A stretch of DNA of 64,000 nt from an uncultured Tenacibaculum sp. (GCA_947496185.1 CANMCD010000007.1:1-64000), one strand, 5' to 3'; positions 1 through 8,622 are shown, counted from the stretch's first letter. The notes: generated from the letters alone by a model not told the origin. Made by a program: numbers and translations.

Positions 1-28
1 TGAATGATATAGATTTCGATAGATTTTG

Positions 29-64
29 GTACAATTTAATTTACATTTTAGTACAATTTAATTT
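29..64. repeat. 14-bp direct repeat, 22-bp spacing
   Basis: GTACAATTTAATTT occurs at 29-42 and again at 51-64, start to start 22 bp, about two helical turns. It lies upstream of a terminator and close to the left edge, so it could be a protein-binding pair or part of a non-coding end of the prophage. Function unknown. Confidence 0.5.
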
Positions 65-78
65 GCCGATCACATAAG

Positions 79-102
79 ACACCTCAATAAAGGTGTTTTT
101 TT
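79..102 (+). terminator. Rho-independent terminator
   Basis: ACACCT (79-84), a six-base loop and AGGTGT (91-96) are followed by a run of T to 102. It would end a plus-strand transcript that enters from the left of the window. Confidence 0.65.
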
Positions 103-154
103 GTTGCTTATATACTTAAAATGTCAGGTAAGCTCTCAACTATTACAAGTAGAT

Positions 155-583
155 TTACAAATCCTTCAAAAAATTCTTGTCTTTATATTTTTCTTCTACT
201 ATTCTTTTTAGTTCTTTAAGTTCTTCGTCACGTTCTTTTTTAAGTCGTTCAGAATCTATTAGAGCCATACTTAATTGGATGTAATCTCTATATGTTTCGT
301 GTTTAAGTAACTTTTCGTTGTTTTCAATTAAATAATTTAGCAGATCAACTAAGTTGTTAGAAAAAGTATTCGATTCTGATTTAAGCATTGAACCTTTACC
401 AGTAATTAACCACTCTATATTTATATTGGAGTAAATCTCTATAAATTTCTCCATTTTATCTAAACCGATACTTTTGGAAATATTTTTAACGTATCCGTTG
501 GATGCGCCAATTGATACCTCAAAAGCTCTGACACTTATTTTGTTATATTTTATTACTTCTAAAAGTCTTTCCTTAACATTCAT
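155..583 (-). CDS. cI-like HTH repressor of the prophage
   Basis: 142 residues. The N-terminal 60 residues fit an XRE/lambda-repressor-type helix-turn-helix (RAFEVSIGASNGYVKNISKS), followed by the stretch INIEWLITGKGSML, which is typical of Bacteroidota phage repressors. The C-terminal part is charged and helical, likely a dimerisation coiled coil; there is no LexA-type S24 peptidase domain, so induction cannot work by RecA-stimulated self-cleavage as in lambda. It is the only leftward gene at this end and is divergent from the early operon, with a palindromic operator between them. It probably keeps the lytic genes silent. Confidence 0.85.
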   Translation of the reverse strand: MNVKERLLEVIKYNKISVRAFEVSIGASNGYVKNISKSIGLDKMEKFIEIYSNINIEWLITGKGSMLKSESNTFSNNLVDLLNYLIENNEKLLKHETYRDYIQLSMALIDSERLKKERDEELKELKRIVEEKYKDKNFLKDL

Positions 584-633
584 ATTAGTGATTTAACTAA
601 AAATACCTAGAAAATAAAAATAAATAGAAAAAA

Positions 634-677
634 ACTCTATATTTATTTTGGTAAAATAGAGTAATACTCTATATTTG
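634..677 (+). promoter_or_regulatory. Early promoter with palindromic operator
   Basis: A perfect palindrome, ATAGAGT-AAT-ACTCTAT, lies at 656-672; a further half site ACTCTATATTT is at 634-644 and repeats at 666-676. A flavobacterial promoter overlaps it: -33 TTTG at 647-650, 19 bp, then -7 TATATTTG at 670-677, reading towards the gene at 706. Repressor bound to the palindrome would cover both the spacer and the -7 box. That the gene at 155 binds here is inference. Confidence 0.72.
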
Positions 678-705
678 TCTAAGTCAACCAAACAAATATA
701 CAAAA

Positions 706-1044
706 ATGAATACTTCACTTATTACAAACATAGAATTTATTGAGCTAATAAGTAGAGTTGTACTTGATATTAACGATGAGCTTCAAACTGTTTCAATAGA
801 GCATTTTCAAGATAATGATCCTTATTTATCTGCATCGATGGGAATTTGTGACGAGTACTATCATTTGTTTGTTTCTTCTGATGAGGCTGAAATAATTCTC
901 ACCGAAGAACAAGAAGTGTATTTGTGGGCTGTGATGGAGCTTTTTTATATCCAAGAGAAAGAATTAAAAGACAGCCAAGACTCTTTAAAAGCAATAATCA
1001 AACAATTTGAAGAAAATAACCAGCCGCCAAAATTAGCGGCATAA
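706..1044 (+). CDS. Hypothetical early phage protein
   Basis: 112 residues, acidic, helical, no family recognised. It is the first gene behind the operator-controlled rightward promoter, the position of a cro-type or anti-repressor gene, but no HTH is visible. The ATG has the A-rich upstream sequence usual in this DNA. Confidence 0.75.
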   Translation: MNTSLITNIEFIELISRVVLDINDELQTVSIEHFQDNDPYLSASMGICDEYYHLFVSSDEAEIILTEEQEVYLWAVMELFYIQEKELKDSQDSLKAIIKQFEENNQPPKLAA

Positions 1045-1056
1045 AAAACTAACAAT

Positions 1057-1179
1057 ATGGAAAATCTAACCAAACTGTTCGAGAGCTTCGGGCAATTCTA
1101 TAAAAACGAAGTAAGTAGCATATCAAAAGAAGACACAGAGTACTTTTTAAAAACTACAGATAAAAATGGAGCTAACTAA
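1057..1179 (+). CDS. Small hypothetical phage protein (40 aa)
   Basis: A 40-residue frame starting at ATG 1057, 12 bases after the previous stop, and overlapping the next gene by 14 bases. The product is charged and probably helical (begins MENLTKLFESFGQFYKNE). The tight spacing supports translation; no function is visible. Confidence 0.45.
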   Translation: MENLTKLFESFGQFYKNEVSSISKEDTEYFLKTTDKNGAN

Positions 1180-1372
1180 CAACATACTTAGTTTATATTC
1201 TTCAATAGAAGATAAAGAGAAGTTTAACGGATTAGTGTCAGATGAGTTGAAAGTAAATGAAGTAGAGGTTACTAATTGGTTTAGGACTGGAGAAATACCA
1301 GGGAAGTATAAAATTAAAATTAACAACTATTTGCAAAAATATATAGCGCATCTAAACGATGTGTTAGCCTAG
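1166..1372 (+). CDS. Small hypothetical protein, possible HTH
   Basis: 68 residues. The central segment VNEVEVTNWFRTGEIPGKY resembles the recognition-helix region of small Cro-like proteins (helix, 'VTNW', turn, basic tail), but the match is weak. It is the last gene before a terminator and belongs to the early control operon by position. Confidence 0.6.
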   Translation: MELTNNILSLYSSIEDKEKFNGLVSDELKVNEVEVTNWFRTGEIPGKYKIKINNYLQKYIAHLNDVLA

Positions 1373-1440
1373 AGCTTTACGTAAGAATTATGGAGTTAAA
1401 AGTTCTTAAGTAAGGTTTTTTGTAATTGTTTAGTTGATGG

Positions 1441-1477
1441 GGGAGGGATGCTCCTTTTAGTATCTCTCTCTTTTTTT
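1441..1477 (+). terminator. Rho-independent terminator
   Basis: GGGAGGGAT (1441-1449) pairs with ATCTCTCTC (1462-1470) with two G-T wobbles, then seven T. It would end the short early operon 706-1372, and may be a point for antitermination before the genes from 1492. Confidence 0.6.
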
Positions 1478-1491
1478 AAAACAATAAAAAT

Positions 1492-1824
1492 ATGTATGCA
1501 CAATTAAATCAAGATTCCGTACTAATATCTAATGAAGTGTTGCAAAAATACACTGAGTTAGTAGTGGAGCTTTCAGTTGCTACAGCAATGAAAGAATTAC
1601 GGAAAGAAAATGAGTTAAAAAAAGAAAAACAAAAGCTCACGGTAAAACAAGTAGCTGAAGAAGAAAATATATCTAATCAAACAGTGGTGAATTGGATTAC
1701 TAAAGGAATAAAAAAGGGGAAAATTAAGCTTAAAGCAGAAAGAAAAGGAGAAAGAGTATATCTGATAGTGAGGAAGGATTTGCAAGAATTTAATAGAAAG
1801 AAGAAGGAATTTAATATTGATTAA
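1492..1824 (+). CDS. Excisionase/MerR-type HTH protein
   Basis: 110 residues. After a helical N-terminus, residues about 48-100 form a winged HTH of the HTH_17/excisionase type: LTVKQVAEEENISNQTVVNW, then a wing and RVYLIVRKDLQEF. Such proteins bend DNA or act as excisionase or transcription factors in mobile elements. It sits at the start of the replication operon, far from the integrase, so a regulatory role is as likely as excision. Its stop overlaps the next start (TAATG). Confidence 0.75.
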   Translation: MYAQLNQDSVLISNEVLQKYTELVVELSVATAMKELRKENELKKEKQKLTVKQVAEEENISNQTVVNWITKGIKKGKIKLKAERKGERVYLIVRKDLQEFNRKKKEFNID

Positions 1825-2090
1825 TGGAGATAGTAGGGAAAGTTGTAGAAATTATTGAGAAAAAGTTAAAGACGACTTACAAGTCAATTGTAGTTGTCGA
1901 CACAGAAAAGATTAACGGAAAAGAAAACTTCGATAGACTTTCTGTTGAGTTTAGAAAGAAGCTGCATTTAAAAGCACAAATTTTTAAAGTCAATGATACT
2001 ATTAAAACAAGGATTAAAAATGAGTTTAAAAAAGATAATTACACCAACTGCTACAACAATCTAGTAGCTAAGAGTGTAGAGAGAATTTAA
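1824..2090 (+). CDS. Hypothetical phage protein, possibly OB-fold
   Basis: 88 residues, overlapping the upstream gene by one base. The pattern of alternating hydrophobic residues (EIVGKVVEIIEKKLKTTYKS and LHLKAQIFKVNDTIKTRI) is reminiscent of small beta-barrel, OB-like proteins of Bacteroidota phages, but I cannot assign a family. It precedes the SSB-like gene. Confidence 0.6.
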   Translation: MEIVGKVVEIIEKKLKTTYKSIVVVDTEKINGKENFDRLSVEFRKKLHLKAQIFKVNDTIKTRIKNEFKKDNYTNCYNNLVAKSVERI

Positions 2091-2122
2091 AAATAATTAT
2101 TAACTAAAATTAAAATTTTAAA

Positions 2123-2752
2123 ATGGTAGGAAATTTAGAACAAATCAAAAATTATTTTAACATATCGGGAGGTAAAATTGTAAGAAGTTATGGAAAAAAT
2201 GAACCCGATAATGTACCAAATTGTGTGTCACGAATAAATAAAAATGGAGACACAGTATATGAGGTTCGTAATGATTTTATTGAGGGGAAAATTGAAAAAG
2301 CAGAAGTAGTATCACACGAATCTTTTGGAGATAGTATAAAATTAACAATTGAAAAAAATGGTGTTAAAGGCTTGTTGTCAATTAAGTTTGATAGTGCTTA
2401 TGGAAGATATTTCCTTTTTAAAATCAATTCAATAAACCTCGATGAAGAGGTTAGGATAATACCTTACTCTTTTCAGAGTAAAGAAGGTAATAATGTAGTA
2501 GGTTTAAACGTGTTTCAAAATGGTGTAAAAATCAAAAATGAACATACACGAGAGAATCCAAATGGTTTACCTCCTCTTAAAGAAGTTGTTTTTAATGGAA
2601 ACAAGCATTGGGATAAAACTGATCAATTAAGTTTTTTAAAAACAAAATTCGATTTTTTCTCTCAAAAGATCAATCTAGATCCAGTGATTAATGCACCTGT
2701 GCAAAGCTACGAGGAGGTAAGTAATGATTCGTTAAATGATTTAGACTTTTAA
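2123..2752 (+). CDS. Putative single-stranded DNA-binding protein
   Basis: 209 residues. A beta-rich body is followed by a flexible tail that ends in an acidic tip with a final phenylalanine (SNDSLNDLDF). That tip is the hallmark of single-stranded DNA-binding proteins and T7 gp2.5-like phage proteins, where it recruits replication partners. Position just before the recombination nuclease and primase supports the call. No direct family match can be claimed from reading alone. Confidence 0.55.
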   Translation: MVGNLEQIKNYFNISGGKIVRSYGKNEPDNVPNCVSRINKNGDTVYEVRNDFIEGKIEKAEVVSHESFGDSIKLTIEKNGVKGLLSIKFDSAYGRYFLFKINSINLDEEVRIIPYSFQSKEGNNVVGLNVFQNGVKIKNEHTRENPNGLPPLKEVVFNGNKHWDKTDQLSFLKTKFDFFSQKINLDPVINAPVQSYEEVSNDSLNDLDF

Positions 2753-2844
2753 ATATGATAATACAAATTAATGATACAAAGAAGACTTATAATTTTATAA
2801 GCTATTTCAAATTCTAACTGATCATCATACTACAAAATTTTAAA

Positions 2845-3588
2845 ATGAAAACAATCCAAAAATTAAATAAAATACAGGTTTTAGATGATAGGTTTTACAC
2901 CTTAGATTTTGAGACTTATTACCCGAGTGTTACTACCGTACTTCAAGCATATCCTAAAAATCCAGTTTTACTGGAGTGGATGAAAAATAACGGCAAAAAT
3001 TCAGACAGAATTTTAAAAGAAGCCGCTACACAAGGAAGTAATGTGCATAATGCAATTGAAGACTTCTTAAACGGTAAAAAAATAGAGTGGTTTATAAACG
3101 GGATCGCTCAGTACACTCTTAACGAATGGAAGATGATTACGCGTTTTATGGACTTTTATAACACACTTGTGAATTCCTATCAAGCTGTAGAGGTACAAGT
3201 GTTTTCAGAAAAGTTCAGAGTAGGAGGAACGATTGATTTTATATGCACGATTGACGGAGAAACTTGGATGATCGACTTTAAAACCTCAAGTGCTATTTAT
3301 AAAACCCATGAGTTACAACTGGCTGTCTATAAGGAGGTGTGGGAAGATAATACAAAGATAAAAATTGACAGGTACGGAGTGTTGTGGTTAAACTCTCAAA
3401 CCCGCACAAAAAAAGACCTACAAGGTCTAGGGTGGCAGATTAAAGAGTTCACAAAAAACCATGATAAGAATATGAAGCTTTACAATCATACGAGAGCTTT
3501 ATGGGATGAAGAAAATAAAAACTTCAAGCCTAAAAATTTAGAATACGAAAATTCGTACAAATTAAACGAGTTTAAAAAGCTCGCCTAA
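2845..3588 (+). CDS. PD-(D/E)XK exonuclease (RecB/Cas4-like)
   Basis: 247 residues. The motifs of the PDDEXK_1 fold appear in order: a histidine in QGSNVHNAIEDFL (about residues 63-75), GGTIDFI with the metal-binding aspartate (about 130), and WMIDFKTSS with the D-x-K pair (about 142-145), followed by the glutamine-tyrosine helix QLAVY. Phage enzymes of this type resect DNA ends for annealing recombination with an SSB or annealase. No annealase of the Red beta or Erf type is visible nearby. Confidence 0.85.
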   Translation: MKTIQKLNKIQVLDDRFYTLDFETYYPSVTTVLQAYPKNPVLLEWMKNNGKNSDRILKEAATQGSNVHNAIEDFLNGKKIEWFINGIAQYTLNEWKMITRFMDFYNTLVNSYQAVEVQVFSEKFRVGGTIDFICTIDGETWMIDFKTSSAIYKTHELQLAVYKEVWEDNTKIKIDRYGVLWLNSQTRTKKDLQGLGWQIKEFTKNHDKNMKLYNHTRALWDEENKNFKPKNLEYENSYKLNEFKKLA

Positions 3589-3897
3589 ACACAACGCATA
3601 TACGGATGGAAAACGCTTAAAAACACATGAAAATAACTAAGCGTTGAGGCGGGAAGCCTTATAGATACTAAGTTCACAAGCTAACGCAACACTTGCAACA
3701 CTTTAAATACCTATGACAGATTTCATAAATATAGTAAATAGATTTAATAAGGGGATTATTTTTCTGTTTGGATGTGTTGTATGTGTTGCGAATATAGCTA
3801 ACCCCTTATAAATATTGAGAAAAAAGGGCAACACATATATTTTACAACTGTTGTTGATGTGTTGTTTCAAGGTTTAAAGTGTTTTAACTAACCTCCA
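3589..3897 (+). other. Non-coding region, candidate replication origin
   Basis: 309 bases without a convincing gene, placed directly before the primase-helicase. It contains two tandem 9-bp pairs, GCAACACTT at 3686-3694 and 3695-3703, and ATGTGTTGT/ATGTGTTGC at 3772-3780 and 3781-3789, plus the same core at 3828-3836 (inverted) and 3857-3865. An 8-bp inverted repeat ATAAGGGG/CCCCTTAT (3747-3754, 3802-3809) brackets the second pair. Iterons next to the replication gene are typical of phage origins; the role is inferred. Confidence 0.55.
3686..3865. repeat. Iteron-like repeats, core TGTGTTG
   Basis: Six copies of a core related to (A)TGTGTTG(C/T) or its complement: 3686-3694, 3695-3703, 3772-3780, 3781-3789, 3828-3836 and 3857-3865, in both orientations. 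The pairs are in phase at 9 bp. The density is far above what AT-rich DNA would give by chance, although no statistic was computed. Confidence 0.65.
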
Positions 3898-6300
3898 ATG
3901 AAAATCACCTTGTTTAAAAACATTAGGGAGACGAAAACACCAATGCATGTTGACGTTTCTCGTGTACTAAAAAGAATAAGAGAAGGAAAATCAATTGAAC
4001 TATTAAAACTTATAAGAAATGAGAAAAACAAAGAAAAAAGACAAGAATTAAAAAAAGGACTGCCTAGTATATGTTTCTCTGGTATGTTCCGCGAGAGAGC
4101 TGTAAACAAGCTTTTAAGCCACTCTGGGCTAATCTGTTTAGACTTTGATAATTTTGAGGACATAACAGTTCTAAACGAATGGAAAGAGCAGTTCAAAGCT
4201 GATAAATTTACGTTTGCATGTTTCGTTTCTCCATCTGGCTACGGATTAAAAGTCTTGGTAAAAATACCACCAGAAAAAAACGACCATAAAATATACTTTG
4301 AAGCTCTTAGGGAGTATTATGATACAGATTATTTTGATCAAAGTGGTTCTGATGTTTCTAGAGTGTGTTTTGAGTCTTATGACTCAGATTTGTACCATAA
4401 TCCAGAGTCGGAGGTTTTCAATGAGAAGAAAGAGATTGAGGAATATAGTTACTCCAATCTAAAAAAAGGAGTAATTCCTTTAAAAGATGAGTATACCATA
4501 ATTCAAAGGTTAGAGAAGTGGTGGAGCTCAAAATATAGCTTTACCGAGGGGAGTCGGAATGATAATATTTTTAAGTTGGCATGTGCTTTCTCAGATTTTG
4601 GTATTAGTCAATTGACTTGCGAGAGTCATTTTAAGAAATTTATTGAGCCTAATTTTAAGGAGGTTGAGATAAGAACTACTATAGTCTCAGCTTATAAAAA
4701 AGCAAAGCCAAATTTTGGTACTAAGTTTTTTGAGGATTACGAGACTAAAAAGTTTATAGCTAATGGACTATTGGTAGGGAAATCAACCCAAGAAATAAAA
4801 TCACAGCTTGAGAAAAAAGGGTATAAAGGAGATGATGTTGATGATATTTTGGAAGAAGTTGAGAGTGATGAGGATGTAAATATTTACTATCAAAATGTAA
4901 AAGGTAGATTCAGTATTATAGCTCGAAAATTCAAGGAGTTTTTACAAATTAACGGCTTTTTTAGATATGTAAATAACGAGGGGGAGGCTTATAGGTATAT
5001 TAGGATAGAAAACAATCTAATTAGCTTTATTTCCTTAGAAGGAATTAAAGACTTTGTACTAACTGATTTATTAAAAAAAGAAAAATATAAGGTATTTGAA
5101 TACCTAGCAAAAACACCTAAATATTTTAAAGATGATTTTCTAAATATACTGGATATAAAAAACGTTCCAATATTAAAAGATACCAAATATAAAGCCTATT
5201 TTTTTTATAATAATTGCGTTGCTATTGTCTCAAAAAAAGGAATAGAAACAGTTGATTATTTGGATTTAGAAGATGGTTTTGTTTTCAAAAAGAGAATAAA
5301 TAAAAGAGACTTTAAGGTATCTAATAATTTAGAAAATGATTTTAAATCATTTATCTATAATGTTAGTGGTCAAAGCCTAGTAAATGAAAAGTCTTTTAAG
5401 TCAACTATTGGGTATCTTCTCCATAGCTACAAAAGTTCTTCTAAGTCTCCAGCAGTCATTTTAAATGATGAATGTATATCTGAAAATCCAGAAGGAGGAA
5501 CAGGGAAAGGGATTTTTACTAAAGCTTTAGGTTATCTAAGAAGATCGGCGGTTTTAGATGGTAAAAACTATAACCATAAAGAAAAATTCTCGTTACAAAC
5601 TGTAACTCCAGAAACTGAGATAGTAGCCTTTGATGACATTGAAAAAAACTTCAAGTTTGAGGCGCTTTTTAGCCTGATTACGGAAGGAATAGTATTAGAG
5701 TATAAGAATGTCAATGCTATTAAAATTGACTTCGAAAACAGCCCTAAGATACTCATATCTACAAACTATACTGTTCGAGGAGATGGTAACTCACATGACA
5801 GAAGAAAGTGGGAGCTTGAATTTGCCCAATACTACCATAGGAATCTAACACCTGAGGAAGAATTTAATAGGCAGCTTTTTTATGATTGGAATGATGATGA
5901 TTGGCTTGCATTTGATAACTATATGCTTAGGTGTGTGCAGTTGTATTTAATCAACAATTGTAAAATGTATGAACCTGAGTTTAAAAACTTAGAAATAAGA
6001 AAGTTTATTAACAAAACCTCAATGGAGTTTTTAACATGGGCAGACGATGAACAGAATTCAAAAATAAAGCAAGTTCGTGTGTCTAAAGCTTTACTGTTTG
6101 AAGACTTTACCACTGAATACCCAGATTATAAAAAACGGCTGACAAGAAAAACCTTTTTTATATGGCTAAAGAAATATGCAGTGTTCAAAAATATAAGCTG
6201 TGACCAAGGGAATAGTAACGGCGTTAGATGGGTAACTCTTGGTTTTAACGACCCTGTTACAAATAAAGAGATTAAAGAAATCGAAAAAATATCATTTTAA
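3898..6300 (+). CDS. VirE_N/BT4734-type primase-helicase
   Basis: 800 residues. The N-terminal 140 residues match the VirE N-terminal (BT4734/BF3469) primase-like domain, with SGLICLDFDNFED carrying the acidic metal site and FVSPSGYGLKVLVKI after it. A primase C-terminal-like helical segment follows (about 200-270). The C-terminal half is an SF3/AAA-type helicase with Walker A EGGTGKG near residue 531, Walker B IVAFDDIE near 577 and sensor segment PKILISTNYT. The protein should prime and unwind DNA for phage replication. It starts immediately after the iteron region. Confidence 0.87.
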   Translation: MKITLFKNIRETKTPMHVDVSRVLKRIREGKSIELLKLIRNEKNKEKRQELKKGLPSICFSGMFRERAVNKLLSHSGLICLDFDNFEDITVLNEWKEQFKADKFTFACFVSPSGYGLKVLVKIPPEKNDHKIYFEALREYYDTDYFDQSGSDVSRVCFESYDSDLYHNPESEVFNEKKEIEEYSYSNLKKGVIPLKDEYTIIQRLEKWWSSKYSFTEGSRNDNIFKLACAFSDFGISQLTCESHFKKFIEPNFKEVEIRTTIVSAYKKAKPNFGTKFFEDYETKKFIANGLLVGKSTQEIKSQLEKKGYKGDDVDDILEEVESDEDVNIYYQNVKGRFSIIARKFKEFLQINGFFRYVNNEGEAYRYIRIENNLISFISLEGIKDFVLTDLLKKEKYKVFEYLAKTPKYFKDDFLNILDIKNVPILKDTKYKAYFFYNNCVAIVSKKGIETVDYLDLEDGFVFKKRINKRDFKVSNNLENDFKSFIYNVSGQSLVNEKSFKSTIGYLLHSYKSSSKSPAVILNDECISENPEGGTGKGIFTKALGYLRRSAVLDGKNYNHKEKFSLQTVTPETEIVAFDDIEKNFKFEALFSLITEGIVLEYKNVNAIKIDFENSPKILISTNYTVRGDGNSHDRRKWELEFAQYYHRNLTPEEEFNRQLFYDWNDDDWLAFDNYMLRCVQLYLINNCKMYEPEFKNLEIRKFINKTSMEFLTWADDEQNSKIKQVRVSKALLFEDFTTEYPDYKKRLTRKTFFIWLKKYAVFKNISCDQGNSNGVRWVTLGFNDPVTNKEIKEIEKISF

Positions 6301-6327
6301 AAATAACCAAATTTAGATAGACTAACG

Positions 6328-7086
6328 ATGAGTAAACCAATAATAATCCACGGTGAAAGTGGTAGTGGAAAAACAACACGAGCAAAACTTATAGCTCAGA
6401 AATATAGAAATCCAATTTGGATTGATGGTAGGTTACCTGATCCGTTTTACAATATTATGATAGATGAAAATACTGATCTAATAATAATTGAAGATACCCC
6501 GAATAAAAAACTTAAGGACTTTACAGATTTATTTAGTAATAATTTTTTAAGAATTCCAAGAATGTTTACGGAGGATTTGGAAATCAAAATGCCTCAAATA
6601 ATAATTGTGCTTAATAATGAAATAGATATAAAGAGTTTTAATTCTTGTTGGTTAGATGTTTTTAAAATGATTAGGATGGTTAAATGTAATGATGAACCAA
6701 TGATTTTAGAGTATCATTTTGAGATTGATAATGTACCAGTTGAATTTATTGTAGATACAAGCAAGTTTACAAAAAAGGATGCATTATGGTGCGTTTGCCA
6801 TCATAATTGGGATATAGATGGAGAGGATTGCCCGATTGATGAAGTAGTAAAAATATACGCATTAAAATCTTTAGGGTTAGCTACAATAAAAAGTTGTGGG
6901 GTAGCTGGAGTGATTAAAGAATTCGAAAAAAAAGAGGGATACTTTCCGATAGATGGCTCAAGGGGTATCGAACTTATATATGTAGAGCCATTTATGTTTA
7001 ACAATCTTAACTTAAAAATCAACCAAAAAAATAGTAAAAATGAAATACTTAGAAAACCATACAAAAGTTCATTTGATGACTTTTGA
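6328..7086 (+). CDS. P-loop ATPase, phage replication block
   Basis: 252 residues. Walker A GESGSGKTTRAK at residues 9-20 and a hydrophobic strand with acidic residues LIIIEDTPN that can serve as Walker B give a P-loop NTPase in the first 130 residues. The remainder (FTKKDALWCVCHHNWDIDGE onward) is unknown. The C-terminus ends in an acidic tip SSFDDF like an SSB tail. It may be a helicase loader or DNA-dependent ATPase; the precise role is not visible. Confidence 0.65.
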   Translation: MSKPIIIHGESGSGKTTRAKLIAQKYRNPIWIDGRLPDPFYNIMIDENTDLIIIEDTPNKKLKDFTDLFSNNFLRIPRMFTEDLEIKMPQIIIVLNNEIDIKSFNSCWLDVFKMIRMVKCNDEPMILEYHFEIDNVPVEFIVDTSKFTKKDALWCVCHHNWDIDGEDCPIDEVVKIYALKSLGLATIKSCGVAGVIKEFEKKEGYFPIDGSRGIELIYVEPFMFNNLNLKINQKNSKNEILRKPYKSSFDDF

Positions 7087-7381
7087 ACCAAACCCAAGAA
7101 AGAGAAATATTAACAACGTAATAACTTTTAATGCAGATAATGATATAAGTGTGAATACTGGCGATGTGATTTTTATCACGCCAACAAGTGGGTTTGTCTC
7201 TGCTTTCGAAGTTTTGAAAGTGATAGAAAAAAGAGATGCAGCGCTAATGGGGTTTAAAAATTATACAGCTAGGATAAAATGGGATAAAAGACCATTTGTA
7301 GAAGTTTATTATTCTGACAATAAATTAATGTCAAATATCACATTGAGAAACAAACTAAAAAACCTTCAAAAAGCCTCATAG
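7040..7381 (+). CDS. Hypothetical phage protein
   Basis: 113 residues from ATG 7040, which has a good A-rich upstream region but overlaps the previous gene by 47 bases. An internal ATG at 7076 would reduce the overlap to 11 bases and give 101 residues. The product is a basic, beta-rich protein (GDVIFITPTSGFVSAFEVLK). No family recognised. The stop is two bases before the helicase start, so the two are translated together. Confidence 0.65.
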   Translation: MKYLENHTKVHLMTFEPNPRKRNINNVITFNADNDISVNTGDVIFITPTSGFVSAFEVLKVIEKRDAALMGFKNYTARIKWDKRPFVEVYYSDNKLMSNITLRNKLKNLQKAS

Positions 7382-7383
7382 TT

Positions 7384-8622
7384 ATGTTTAAGTTTAGAAA
7401 TTATCAAAGTGAAATTATTGAAAAAGGGAGAAAAGCATTGTCTAAACTAAGAATTATAATGCTTTGTATGGAGGTGAGAACAGGGAAGACCTTAACAGCT
7501 CTTGGAATTGCTGATAGCTTAAAAGTTAAGAGCGTACTTTTTATAACTACAAAAAAAGTAATTGACTCAAAAACAATTGTTAACGATCATGAATTGTTGT
7601 CACCAAATTTTGAGATAACGCTAATTAATTATGAATCTATCCATAAGTTAGAGACTACTAAATTTGATCTAGTTATTGTTGATGAGTCTCATAAACTAGG
7701 TGCGTTCCCTAAGCCATCTTTGCGAACTAAGAGAATTAAGGAGTTGATAGGAAGAAAATATACTATACTTCTTACTGGTACTCCAACGCCTGAGAGTTAT
7801 TCGCAAATTTACCACCAGTTTTTTGTGTCTGATTATTCTCCATTTGAAGAGGATTCGTTCTATAAATGGGCTAGAAATTACGTAAACATTACACAAAAAA
7901 AGGTCTCATATGGTCGAATGATAAATGACTATAGCAAAGCGAAAGTTAATCTTATCAAGCAGAAAATAAGTAAACATTTGATTACTTACACCCAAAAAGA
8001 AGCAGGGTTTAAGTCTAAGGTTGTTGAGAAGATTTTAACCGTTAAGATGAAACCATCAACATATGCGCTAGCTAAGAAACTTGAAAAAGATAAGGTTTTT
8101 AAAGGTGAGAATGGTGGTGTAATTTTAGCCGACACACCTGTTAAATTGATGCAAAAAATGCATCAAATATACTCAGGAACTGTAAAACTAGAAGACGGAA
8201 CAGCAAAGATGTTTGACAAGTCTAAGGCTGAGTTTATTAAAAGCTATTTTAAATGTAAGAAACTAGCAATCTTTTATAAGTTTAAACAAGAATTAAGTCT
8301 ATTAGAAGAAGTTTTTAATGATGACTTAACAACTGACTTGGAAGAGTTCAATTCTACTAATAAAAGCATTGCTTTGCAAGTTGTATCAGGGCGTGAAGGT
8401 ATAAGTTTATCAAAGGCTGATCATTTGGTTTTTTACAATATTGATTTTTCCGCAACAAGTTACTGGCAATCTCGTGATAGATTGACCACTAAAGAAAGAG
8501 AAAAAAACGAAGTGTTTTACATATTTTCAAAAGGTGGTCTTGAAGAAGATATTTATAAGTCTGTTCTAAATAAAAAGTCATACACAACATCTCATTATGA
8601 AAGAAGCAGGGTTTCAGCGTAA
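7384..8622 (+). CDS. SNF2-type DEAD/DEAH-box helicase
   Basis: 412 residues, the short single-chain form common in phages. Motif I is MEVRTGKTLTA (about 29-39), motif II DESHK (about 101), motif III LLTGTP, and the C-terminal RecA lobe carries VVSGREGISLSKADHLVFY (motif V) and SYWQSRDRLTT (motif VI with the arginine finger). It should translocate on or remodel DNA during replication or recombination. Its 3' end overlaps the VRR-NUC gene by 26 bases. Confidence 0.88.
   Translation: MFKFRNYQSEIIEKGRKALSKLRIIMLCMEVRTGKTLTALGIADSLKVKSVLFITTKKVIDSKTIVNDHELLSPNFEITLINYESIHKLETTKFDLVIVDESHKLGAFPKPSLRTKRIKELIGRKYTILLTGTPTPESYSQIYHQFFVSDYSPFEEDSFYKWARNYVNITQKKVSYGRMINDYSKAKVNLIKQKISKHLITYTQKEAGFKSKVVEKILTVKMKPSTYALAKKLEKDKVFKGENGGVILADTPVKLMQKMHQIYSGTVKLEDGTAKMFDKSKAEFIKSYFKCKKLAIFYKFKQELSLLEEVFNDDLTTDLEEFNSTNKSIALQVVSGREGISLSKADHLVFYNIDFSATSYWQSRDRLTTKEREKNEVFYIFSKGGLEEDIYKSVLNKKSYTTSHYERSRVSA

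Noticed and set aside
2755-2817. Twenty-residue frame between the SSB-like and exonuclease genes
   Set aside because: Too short, no conserved feature, and the region reads as a normal AT-rich gap.
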